Below are positions 1 through 6,962 of a DNA stretch of 7,007 nucleotides, piece after piece. Within the stretch, counting starts at the first letter, position 1. Every line of letters begins with the position of its first letter. The notes beneath the pieces are model-generated. The model searched no databases, was not told the DNA's origin, and saw only the letters and a program-made list of their open reading frames with translations. The position numbers were made by a program, and so were the translations under genes. Source of the DNA: Verrucomicrobia bacterium UBA673 (GTDB taxonomy: Bacteria > Verrucomicrobiota > Verrucomicrobiia > Limisphaerales > UBA1096); assembly GCA_002299785.1 (NCBI GenBank), contig DBNL01000084.1:1-7007 (forward strand), in the 5' to 3' direction.

Positions 1-3000
1 ATCGAGTTCTCCGCCGGCTTGAGCGCCTGGCCAAAGGCGTACACCGTGATCCTCGGCTCGTCCTCCTTGAGGAGCGACAAGATCTGCTGCGGAATCCATT
101 CCATCACGTTCTCGTGAATGGCGTACTTCTGCTGCTCGGTCGGCACACCCTTCAACGCCATCTCCACCGGGTTGATGTTCAGGAAAGGCGAAAACTCGGT
201 CAGTGTGGGCGTCGACAAAACATCACCGAGCGTACGGAACCCGCCCTTAGCCAGGCGCGCCTGGTTCATCCCATAAATGACATTGGATCGTCCATTGATC
301 CACATGGTCTGCTGCCCGTGCGTGCCGTTGAGTATCCAGTCCAGTTGCGGCGAGGTCGGCTGTATAAGGTGCGCTTCCTCTGCCGTGCCCACCTCCGCCA
401 CGTACGCGCCGAGTGTCGGGCTGTCAGGCAGGGAGTTGGACAAAACGGTCAAGCCGCTGAACACCGCCGACCATGCGGCGGCGTTGGTCTGGTTGACGGA
501 GAGCAGCCCGGTGGCGGCGCTGGCGTTAGGCGCGGTGGTGAAGAGTTGCAGCAGCCGCCAGTCGTTCGTCGGATGGGTAGTGCTTAACCCAAGTAGCGAC
601 GTCGCCAACAGCGGATGCGTACCAGAACGATATTCCTGAAGGTTAACAAGACCATCTATGTCGGGATCGAGATAAGCATCCTGTTTTTGGGGATTGAGTC
701 CGTAAAGAGTCTCCCAATAATCGGGGATGCCGTCCCGGTCACGGTCGAAACCCTTCATCAAGTTGTGCGTGCCGAAGCTGCCAGACCACGTCCACCAGTT
801 TGTGAGCGATGACACCCCGGACTTGAGATACATCGTCTGCCACGAGGTACCGCGGTGCACCCGCCCCAGCCAGCCGATGCCGGGGAATTTGTTATCAGGG
901 AATTGCCACGCGTCACTGTTCACAATGAGCGGATCCTTGGCGTAAAAGTTGTAGGCGTTGACATCGGTCAACTGCCCTCCCCCGCCCCACGGACGGTACC
1001 GCTCGTTGATCAGCCCAAGGTTGCTCCCGGGAAGCGGTGTGTTAGGCGGCCGCAGATAAACCACGTTGTTGGTGCTGAACCGGTCGGTGATGATCGGGTC
1101 GGTCAGGTCGTTGACCGTGTAGTGTACGAGCGGGTCGTTAGCCTGCCACGAGGCGCGCTTATAAATCTTACGGGTCGGAGTGAAAGGCGCCTGCTTGCGA
1201 ATCATGTCGGACGGGCGGCGTGGACGGTTCCGACCACGCAGAAAGTCGTCGAAATCCTGAATGGCCTTCTCCTTGTTCCGGCCGGCATAGGGGTCGCTGT
1301 TGTAACTGCGCCAGAACGCGGAGCTCACCGGTTTTTGGCCACGGGCCACCTGAATCTGGTTTATAACGCCAAAGGTCGGGCTACGGTTGCCCTCGCTGGA
1401 ATTCACCCGGTTGGTTTCCCAAAAAGCTCCCTCGGACAGATTGCCACTGCCGAACAAGCTCGACGCGGCACCTGTCTGGCCGGTGGTCAACTGCGTGATA
1501 TCCATCGAGGTGACTAGATTATCGAGGTTCACCGCGTCCACCACTCGGTTCAATTCGAGATCGACGAGGAAATACTGGACACGGTTGGTTATGTGCAGCT
1601 TCCAGTCCGGCACGGCGAACCCTGCTTCGAACACGTTGGTGAAGGCGCGGTTGGCCGGGAAGAAGCGCTTGAGGTCGGTGCTGTAGATTGAGTTGGTGAT
1701 AGTGGTCGCCGCCGCATTCAACGGCACCTTGAATTCGAGACCGCGCCATTTGTTTTGCAGCCTGGTAAATTTGTTAAACGGGGCGGAGACCAGGTTCGTC
1801 AGCAACCTTGGCAACGCGACGCCTGACTTATTGGTGACACTGTGGTCCCACAGCCCAATCTGGTATTGATGCCGAATATCCATGGCAAGCCGGCGAGGGT
1901 AGTCGTTCGTATAGGAGTTCCAGCCCTCGATTCCAAACACGTTGGTGATGCCAAGGGTGTACATCTGGTTCGTCCGCCAGTTGCGGCTAAACGCAGGGAG
2001 AATAAAATCATCGCCACCCTTGTTAACCTCAAGCCGGCGCGACACCTGCACGATCGATTCCACCGAGTATTCGTTGAAGTTGGGCAGGCCCTTCTTCACG
2101 CCGACGATCCACGGCACGCCGTGAATGTTGATGTGTAGATCGGTGTCGAACTGAAACTGAGGTCTGAGCACCACATCGGCGAGCTTCATGAAGCTCTGCC
2201 GGCGTATCCTCTGCCAGTCATTGGTCACCTCCGTGTAACGGGAGATGAACAGACCGGAGCCACCGCCCGGGTTGGCGTACTTGCGGAACACCGGCCGCAT
2301 GACCGTCGGCGGGTTGGGATAAACCAGTTGATTGGTGGTCGCGTCGTAAATATTCGCCGCAACCTGCAGCAACCGGTGCACCTCCGGCGTGTAGGCGTTG
2401 GCCGGGAAAAGCTGGATGCCGTTAGATACGCCGTTGGTCGGGTTGAACACGGCCTGGTTTTGAGGCACTGGGAACAACGGATGCTGCAATCCGGCGATGC
2501 CGATGTCGGGATTTACCACCTTGCCGCCGATGAAATATCCGGTGGCGGTGTTCCCGGTGGCTGGATCGGTTGCGCTTTGCGAAACCACGCTAGCCCTAAG
2601 CATCGCGTGGGCGGCCCTGTTGATGAACTCGTCAGCGGTCCAGTTGGTCTGCGTGTTGTGCCCCGTGAACCAGTCATTGGCATAATTAATGTTCAACTTA
2701 CCACGCAACCCCGGCTCGGAGTCCACACCCATCTGGCTCAACAGCCGGTAGTAGGTGCGGCGTTCGTAGGAATCAAGCCGCTTACGCGTGTTCATCGACT
2801 TGGGCTGGACGTTCATTGCCTGACGCAGGCGCGACACGAAGTTGTTCGCCTGCTGAGGTTGCTCGGCATAGGGCTGAAAGGTCAGCAACTGCTGTACATC
2901 GGTGAAGCGGCGCGGATTCTCAGCGCCTGGCCAAGGGGCAATAGTCGAGTCAACACGCAGCCCATTCTCGTTATCCAGCGTCGGAGTGCTGTTCAGAACC

Positions 3001-4070
3001 AGTGGACCGTCCGAGTAATCGTCCACCATGTTGTAGCCAAACCTTGGGGCCTCGCTTGGAGGCAGGCCAAGCGCGGGAATCATTCCGGAGAGATTGCGCC
3101 GGGATCCATAATAGCGATGCATCATGATGTCCCGAGCATCCGAGAAGGCCAAGCCGTCGGGGAGTGGCAAATCCCACCCCTTGGCATTGATTGGGCGCGA
3201 ATCCCAGTCATATGAGTACCTCCACTGAAAGGGGTTTAATTGGTGTAGGAACCCAGCCATGTTCAGCTCCCATGAGCCAACCCCCTGGTTGCGCATGTAG
3301 AGGTACTGGTTTCCCCGGCCCCTGGGTGTGTCGAGCCTCGGGTTCATCGGATCGCGCGCCTGGTTGTGAATGTGGTTGATGTCCAGCGAGCGGCCGGTCG
3401 GAAGGATCATGTAGGCGAAACGCCCGATGAAGCGGTTGGTGGGACCGTGCGCGAAGGCGGGGCTTTCCAACTGACCGATCCACTCTGGGTCGCCGACAAA
3501 GTAATCGGTGGCAAACCGGCCATCGGGAGCCACTACCGGGCGACCCTGCCAGTTGGTTACGACCTGCAACCCGGTCGGCTCGTAGGCCCGGTTGCGGTTC
3601 AGGTCGAGGTAAAAACGGAAGTCCTCAATTGCATTGTAGTTCCTGGGCCGCCAGCCAAGCGCGTTGGTGTCCACAAACACCGGCGGCCTCGCAAGTTCGT
3701 GCAGGTTGGCCAAGTTGATCAGCAAGTCGTCCGGGGTGAGCGACCGGCCGTTCGGGTACACGTAGCTTACATTCGTCGGCGAGACTTGGCCGGGCACGAA
3801 CCCAAAACGGTTGTGATAGTTTGTCGAGACCGAGAAGTCGTAGACCAGCGGATCCTGCGTGGCCACCATCCGGCCGACCACTTTTGCCAACGCGCTGGCG
3901 GCGGCGCTCTCGGCCATGAGTTTGGCGCTGATCTGGTCGGACACCACCGTCACCGAGGCGCGCTCCCGGCTGCTGATGCCGAGGAACACCACAGTCATGG
4001 CCGTCACCATCCCCAGCATGATCAGGGTGATAACCAGCGCCGCGCCTTGTTGTGTCCTGAAACGATTCAC
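1..4070 (-). CDS. Giant GspK/PilX-type minor pseudopilin, Verru_Chthon cassette protein A-like (C-terminus outside window)
   Basis: The frame is open from a GTG at 4070 to the window edge: 1356 full codons, no stop. The GTG overlaps the stop of the upstream gene (GTGA), and no clear Shine-Dalgarno precedes it, so translational coupling is likely. Residues 1-32 form a PilX/GspK-like leader: a short basic, Gln-rich stretch, G9, then a hydrophobic helix from A10 to I32, followed by the charged SSRERAS. Glu at +5 is absent, as is usual for GspK. LDIN (229-232) and KLNINYA (458-464) resemble the LN motifs of the GspK family. Residues 1108-1154 are a TSP3-like Asp-rich calcium-binding stretch. Residues 1278-1356 (RTLGDVLS, a VPTEQQ stretch, ENVMEWIPQQILSLL, DEPRITVYAFGQALKPAE) look like the conserved GspK/cassette-A C-terminal block, so the true end is probably near. 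About 22 Thr-Asn pairs and no cysteine were seen. Canonical GspK is about 320 residues. The predicted location is the inner membrane or pseudopilus tip, facing the periplasm. The CDS is certain; the family is likely; the function is inferred. Confidence 0.9.
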   Translation of the reverse strand, partial: MNRFRTQQGAALVITLIMLGMVTAMTVVFLGISSRERASVTVVSDQISAKLMAESAAASALAKVVGRMVATQDPLVYDFSVSTNYHNRFGFVPGQVSPTNVSYVYPNGRSLTPDDLLINLANLHELARPPVFVDTNALGWRPRNYNAIEDFRFYLDLNRNRAYEPTGLQVVTNWQGRPVVAPDGRFATDYFVGDPEWIGQLESPAFAHGPTNRFIGRFAYMILPTGRSLDINHIHNQARDPMNPRLDTPRGRGNQYLYMRNQGVGSWELNMAGFLHQLNPFQWRYSYDWDSRPINAKGWDLPLPDGLAFSDARDIMMHRYYGSRRNLSGMIPALGLPPSEAPRFGYNMVDDYSDGPLVLNSTPTLDNENGLRVDSTIAPWPGAENPRRFTDVQQLLTFQPYAEQPQQANNFVSRLRQAMNVQPKSMNTRKRLDSYERRTYYRLLSQMGVDSEPGLRGKLNINYANDWFTGHNTQTNWTADEFINRAAHAMLRASVVSQSATDPATGNTATGYFIGGKVVNPDIGIAGLQHPLFPVPQNQAVFNPTNGVSNGIQLFPANAYTPEVHRLLQVAANIYDATTNQLVYPNPPTVMRPVFRKYANPGGGSGLFISRYTEVTNDWQRIRRQSFMKLADVVLRPQFQFDTDLHINIHGVPWIVGVKKGLPNFNEYSVESIVQVSRRLEVNKGGDDFILPAFSRNWRTNQMYTLGITNVFGIEGWNSYTNDYPRRLAMDIRHQYQIGLWDHSVTNKSGVALPRLLTNLVSAPFNKFTRLQNKWRGLEFKVPLNAAATTITNSIYSTDLKRFFPANRAFTNVFEAGFAVPDWKLHITNRVQYFLVDLELNRVVDAVNLDNLVTSMDITQLTTGQTGAASSLFGSGNLSEGAFWETNRVNSSEGNRSPTFGVINQIQVARGQKPVSSAFWRSYNSDPYAGRNKEKAIQDFDDFLRGRNRPRRPSDMIRKQAPFTPTRKIYKRASWQANDPLVHYTVNDLTDPIITDRFSTNNVVYLRPPNTPLPGSNLGLINERYRPWGGGGQLTDVNAYNFYAKDPLIVNSDAWQFPDNKFPGIGWLGRVHRGTSWQTMYLKSGVSSLTNWWTWSGSFGTHNLMKGFDRDRDGIPDYWETLYGLNPQKQDAYLDPDIDGLVNLQEYRSGTHPLLATSLLGLSTTHPTNDWRLLQLFTTAPNASAATGLLSVNQTNAAAWSAVFSGLTVLSNSLPDSPTLGAYVAEVGTAEEAHLIQPTSPQLDWILNGTHGQQTMWINGRSNVIYGMNQARLAKGGFRTLGDVLSTPTLTEFSPFLNINPVEMALKGVPTEQQKYAIHENVMEWIPQQILSLLKEDEPRITVYAFGQALKPAENS
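609..749 (-). other. TSP3-like / EF-hand-like calcium-binding stretch within the A-like protein
   Basis: Residues 1108-1154 of the A-like protein read FDRDRDGIPDYWETLYGLNP, a short linker, then DPDIDGLVNLQEYRSGTHPL. Two DxDxDG-type acidic loops, each followed by a hydrophobic-acidic helix start (IPDYWE and LVNLQEY), form the thrombospondin type 3 / dockerin-like pattern common in secreted proteins of Verrucomicrobiota and Planctomycetota. Known homologous loops bind calcium. In the second loop one acidic position is replaced by Ile (DPDIDG), so affinity could be lower. Whether other cassette A proteins carry this stretch I cannot tell from here. Confidence 0.7.
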
Positions 4071-5083
4071 TTCGTGTCTCTGATAGGAACCCTCTGCCGG
4101 AACAGGGTCACCTTGCCAATCTGCCGACCAAGGAAGTTGGCCCGCAACTTCGGATCCGGTGGCAGTGACCGAACCTGCTTGAGCACCCGGGGTGCAATCA
4201 CCGCCATTTCCACGTCGAAATAACTGGGCAACGCCCCGTAAAACTGCGCTTGGCTCTGGGCGTAGCTATCCTGAGTCAGCATCCCGTCCACGGGCCGGTT
4301 GGTGTTGACCATGAACAGTGCTTGGCCAGCCGCGCCGCGCCGCTCTAGGTTCAGGCCAAGCGGATCGTAGAACATTCTGTCGTGGCCAAGCCGACGCCCC
4401 AACTGGTCGTACGGCGTGATTCTTAGATGGATCACCCCGTCGGTGATCGGCTCAAACGCTTCGGCGGAAGCGTTGGCGACCGGCTCGAAATAAGAACGGT
4501 TGAAAATCTCGGTCTTATTGAGCAGCGCTTGGCCAGGCGCGGTGACTCGCAGCGTGCCGTTGGTGCGGTACCTGGCGAGCGTGCCGACGCCACTGTCCAC
4601 ATCGATCACCCGGTAACTGGTGACATGGAACCCGGAATCGGCGCTGCTGGTGAATGTGAAATCCTGCAGGATGTTCGTCCGAAAACCCTGATCGATAGCC
4701 CAGGCATCTTCCACCGGTGGCATGGCATCGGACTGGTAAGCCAGTCGCAACGCAACGCTTTCACCCGGCGTGACACGTGAAAAGAAACTCGTACTACCGG
4801 AGTAGGTGAGCACTTGCTGATTGTTGGTGATAGAAATGGCTGGGTAACCGCTGACCTCCATTTGCGACAGCTCGCGGACAATCATCTCCATCGCAGCGCG
4901 CCCGCCCTCGTTCACGTCCACCTGGGAGGCGTTCTTGCGCAGAGCCATCTGCGTCTGGTTGAACAACGCATAAAGCACGTAGATAACAAGCGTCATGACC
5001 GACACGGCCACCAGCAACTCCAGGATGGTGAAGGCCCGGATTCGGCTTGCCCACAAGCGGGCGTTGTCGTGTCTACTGTTCAT
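4067..5083 (-). CDS. GspJ/PilW-type prepilin-like protein, Verru_Chthon cassette protein C-like
   Basis: This is a 338-residue protein with a class III (prepilin) leader. A basic 17-residue leader ends in RIRA, followed by FTILELL with F18 at +1 and the key Glu22 at +5, then a hydrophobic helix to about residue 43. The -1 residue is Ala rather than Gly. The soluble part starts with GGRAAMEMIVRELSQME (about 63-79), the 'REL' amphipathic stretch typical of GspJ/PilW. Beta-rich sequence follows, ending in a basic tail (GRQIGKVTLFRQRVPIRDTK). GspJ is normally near 200 residues, so this protein is enlarged. ATG 5083 overlaps the stop of the upstream gene (ATGA), and GAGG lies 3 nt upstream of it. 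The stop overlaps the GTG of the giant downstream gene, implying co-translation and roughly matched output. The expected role is a minor pseudopilin of the tip complex, matured by a PilD/GspO-type peptidase. No cysteines. Prepilin identity is secure; the cassette-C family call is from memory. Confidence 0.92.
   Translation of the reverse strand: MNSRHDNARLWASRIRAFTILELLVAVSVMTLVIYVLYALFNQTQMALRKNASQVDVNEGGRAAMEMIVRELSQMEVSGYPAISITNNQQVLTYSGSTSFFSRVTPGESVALRLAYQSDAMPPVEDAWAIDQGFRTNILQDFTFTSSADSGFHVTSYRVIDVDSGVGTLARYRTNGTLRVTAPGQALLNKTEIFNRSYFEPVANASAEAFEPITDGVIHLRITPYDQLGRRLGHDRMFYDPLGLNLERRGAAGQALFMVNTNRPVDGMLTQDSYAQSQAQFYGALPSYFDVEMAVIAPRVLKQVRSLPPDPKLRANFLGRQIGKVTLFRQRVPIRDTK
4525..4540. 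repeat. Near-palindromic copy of a recurring TTGGCCAG / CTGGCCAA octamer
   Basis: The clearest copy is gcgcttggccaggcgc, palindromic except for two mismatched positions. The same octamer occurs at 4322-4329 (plus-strand reading TTGGCCAG) and at 27-34, 2927-2934 and 6942-6949 (plus-strand reading CTGGCCAA), each with GC-rich flanks of the GCGC or GTGC type. Three copies encode GQAL peptides, one encodes PWPGA in another frame, and one lies in the gap before the D-like start. A role as an overrepresented genomic motif or binding site is speculative. Confidence 0.35.
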
Positions 5084-5976
5084 TGACCTCGGGCGACCCT
5101 GGGAACGCTGAATTTGTTCGGCTCAAAAAAGAAAAACGGCGAAGTGACATCCTCCTGAAACTGGCCTGTCGCCATGTCCAGTGAGTTAATCAGGTTCAGG
5201 TTGCGGTTAACCAGTCGCCCGGCAACAACTGTACGAAAAACCTTTTTGTTCGGCCCCGGCCGTTCCTCGTCACCAAATCTGTATTCCGGCCAATGAAAGG
5301 TCAGCTTGATTTCGTAAAAATTCAGCTTGCTGAACCGGTTCGCATCAAGTTCGACTTTGTCGCTGGTGTTGTCCCACACCCGGCCGGTGAGATCCCCCCA
5401 GTCTCCTGAAGTGCGGATCGGCCTCACCTCAGAAGTCAGGCGATAAGAAAAAGCCATCTCCTTTGCTCCTTCACCCTTGTCCACCGCGCTACCGCTAATC
5501 GCTCGTACCTTGGCCCGGATCATATTGTACTCACCGGATTGGTTGTCCACCTGCGGCCAGTTCGTGACCGTAAACGGGTCAAACAAGTCGGCATGCACCG
5601 GCATGCTCAACAAACCTATAATCGCCGCTCCCTGCACGCCTCTTGGCAACTCAATATGAGAGTTACCCGCCTCAGCCGGCACCGGTTCCCATCGATAGAC
5701 CTGTGAGCTGGAATTTCGTATCTCAATAAACGCAATGTGTTCAGCTAGGTCATTTATGCCTGTGGCTCCGCTCCGGATCGCCTCCATCCAGTACATACCG
5801 TCCTGGTTTATGATGGTTTCCTCGCGATTGTCCTTTTGCACGTTTATGCCAATCGGCAGCACCCCAATGATGGCAACCAATGCGAAAGCAATGATGCCAA
5901 GGCAGATCGCCAGCTCAACCATTGTGAAGCCGCCCCGGCCCTGGAGATATGCCGCTTTGTTGTTCCGCAGTTTCAT
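5080..5976 (-). CDS. GspI/PilV-type prepilin-like protein, Verru_Chthon cassette protein B-like
   Basis: This is a 298-residue protein with a canonical prepilin leader. The basic residues 1-16 end in GRGG, and cleavage is expected between G16 and F17 of GG|FTMVEL, with Glu21 at +5. The hydrophobic helix runs to about residue 45 and ends in GVLPIGINVQKDNREET. The LPxG turn and REET stretch after the helix are what I associate with cassette protein B and PilV/GspI relatives. The C-terminal half contains a beta-strand-rich block (FYEIKLTFHWPEYRFGDEER, then KVFRTVVAGRLVNRN) close to the end. GspI is usually near 120 residues, so this protein is more than twice that size. Cys25 inside the helix is the only cysteine seen in the whole operon segment. 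The start lies 2 nt after the previous stop with no strong Shine-Dalgarno, so coupling is likely. The stop overlaps the next ATG. It is probably a minor pseudopilin forming the tip with the C- and A-like proteins. Confidence 0.92.
   Translation of the reverse strand: MKLRNNKAAYLQGRGGFTMVELAICLGIIAFALVAIIGVLPIGINVQKDNREETIINQDGMYWMEAIRSGATGINDLAEHIAFIEIRNSSSQVYRWEPVPAEAGNSHIELPRGVQGAAIIGLLSMPVHADLFDPFTVTNWPQVDNQSGEYNMIRAKVRAISGSAVDKGEGAKEMAFSYRLTSEVRPIRTSGDWGDLTGRVWDNTSDKVELDANRFSKLNFYEIKLTFHWPEYRFGDEERPGPNKKVFRTVVAGRLVNRNLNLINSLDMATGQFQEDVTSPFFFFEPNKFSVPRVARGQ
5087..5090 (-). promoter_or_regulatory. Ribosome binding site of the C-like gene
   Basis: GAGG lies 3 nt upstream of ATG 5083, inside the end of the B-like gene. 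It is the clearest Shine-Dalgarno-like site at any start in the window and supports the ATG that overlaps the stop codon. The A-like GTG and the B-like ATG lack a comparable site and probably depend on ribosomes ending the preceding gene. Confidence 0.45.
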
Positions 5977-5978
5977 TT

Positions 5979-6938
5979 CTAATCGACCGTCGCCGCCGCT
6001 GCCTCCTCCACCCGGGCACGACCAGTGATATGGTTTACCACGATCTTGGAATGGTACCGGTTTTTACGTCTGAACAGATCCCAATTCATCCCCTGTTTCT
6101 CAGCAGATGTCATCTCATTCCAAACTTCAATAAGTCGCGCCTCGTCATCAAATCCGCCAGTGGCCAGCAGATCCGGCCGGCCAGAGCGGTAGTTGCCAAA
6201 ACGGTCCCTGTCATGAAACAAACTGCCCTCGACAAACGGGATGATTTCGTTCCGACCCGCCGGCACGAGCTTGCCAAAACCGTTACGCTTAACCAGTTGC
6301 CCTCGGGAATTGAAGGCCACATGCGGCAGCCGCGCCGGGCTGCTGTCTGCCAGCGGAAACGGGATCAGCGGCTCCTGCGGCGTGTGACCAAAAAAATGAT
6401 CCTTCTGGAAGCCGTCGGTGTATTCGTCGCCTCGCCTGTACTCATTCTTCCCCTTGCGCCACGCCATGAATTTGTAGGGCGCGATGAGCATCCCAGCAGG
6501 CAGTCTTTTCCACTCCGTGAGGTATTTGGGGTGACTCTGCCCGGGCTGGTCGCCAACCGAGCGCATCGACATGACAGCATAGCCGCTGAACTGCTTCTCC
6601 AACATGTTGGTCAGCGAGAGCAATCGCGGATCTTTCTTTCGCGGCGGCAACCTCTCCTTGTCCACATTTTTGATGATATCCCATATATTAGTGGGGGTGA
6701 AAACGACGTAAACGGTCGAGCGGTTACGAAGCGCGACCTGCCGGGCAAACCTCAAGTCCTCCACCAACTGACGCGTTGCGCCATTGTTGGTAGCACTGCG
6801 TCCGAGCCCTTTCATCGCAGGCAGTGTGATGCTGGTGAGTACGGCGATAATCCCGATGACCACCAGCAACTCAAGCAGTGTGAACGCGCCTTGAGCAAGC
6901 GAGCCGTGCACTCTTCGGTTGGTTTTTAATTCTTTCAT
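5979..6938 (-). CDS. GspH/FimT-type prepilin-like protein, Verru_Chthon cassette protein D-like
   Basis: This is a 319-residue protein from ATG 6938. A basic leader ends in LAQGA, then FTLLELLVVIGIIAVL, with F19 at +1, Glu23 at +5 and Ala at -1. After the helix, the segment LVEDLRFARQVALRNRSTVYVVF (about 55-77) is the GspH/FimT 'dLrfARqeAlrrn' signature. VAFNSRG (207-213) matches the GspH strand-and-turn motif, and HITGRARVE (303-311) resembles the 'tGrvrv' end of that fold. Between these elements sits a long insert rich in basic and aromatic residues (94-105 and 157-185, for example RKGKNEYRRGDEY). It makes the protein roughly twice the usual GspH length. A GTG at 6953 would add five residues (MLGQG); I chose the ATG because the leader is complete from there and GGGAG lies 13 nt upstream of it but only 1 nt upstream of the GTG. 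It lies 24 nt after the preceding gene and 2 nt before the B-like gene. No cysteine. Confidence 0.9.
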   Translation of the reverse strand: MKELKTNRRVHGSLAQGAFTLLELLVVIGIIAVLTSITLPAMKGLGRSATNNGATRQLVEDLRFARQVALRNRSTVYVVFTPTNIWDIIKNVDKERLPPRKKDPRLLSLTNMLEKQFSGYAVMSMRSVGDQPGQSHPKYLTEWKRLPAGMLIAPYKFMAWRKGKNEYRRGDEYTDGFQKDHFFGHTPQEPLIPFPLADSSPARLPHVAFNSRGQLVKRNGFGKLVPAGRNEIIPFVEGSLFHDRDRFGNYRSGRPDLLATGGFDDEARLIEVWNEMTSAEKQGMNWDLFRRKNRYHSKIVVNHITGRARVEEAAAATVD

Positions 6939-6962
6939 GCCCTGGCCAAGCACACTCCCGGT

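Noticed and set aside
855..1517. 220-codon plus-strand open frame
   Set aside because: It is antisense to the A-like gene, with no ribosome site or motif that would support coding.
2328..3215. 295-codon plus-strand open frame
   Set aside because: It is antisense to the A-like gene, whose frame is continuous across the region. Its translation is a Val/Arg/His-rich shadow with no domain.
3366..4223. 285-codon plus-strand open frame
   Set aside because: It crosses the C/A gene junction on the opposite strand and is a composition-driven shadow of GC-rich codons.
4606..4881. 91-codon minus-strand frame inside the C-like gene
   Set aside because: It is an out-of-frame overlap with a well-supported prepilin gene and has no features of its own.
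6168..6184. ccggccgg palindrome inside the D-like gene
   Set aside because: It is a short GC-rich palindrome within coding sequence, with no U-tract or loop typical of a terminator and no repeated copy of note.
5949..6929. 326-codon plus-strand open frame
   Set aside because: It lies entirely antisense to the D-like gene (and the start of the B-like gene). It is Arg/His/Pro-rich, has no recognisable domain, and the opposite strand has a clear prepilin leader and GspH motifs.
6939..6962. Possible promoter in the gap before the D-like gene
   Set aside because: The 24-nt gap is too short and shows no -10/-35 pair. The upstream gene tail suggests simple read-through in one operon.
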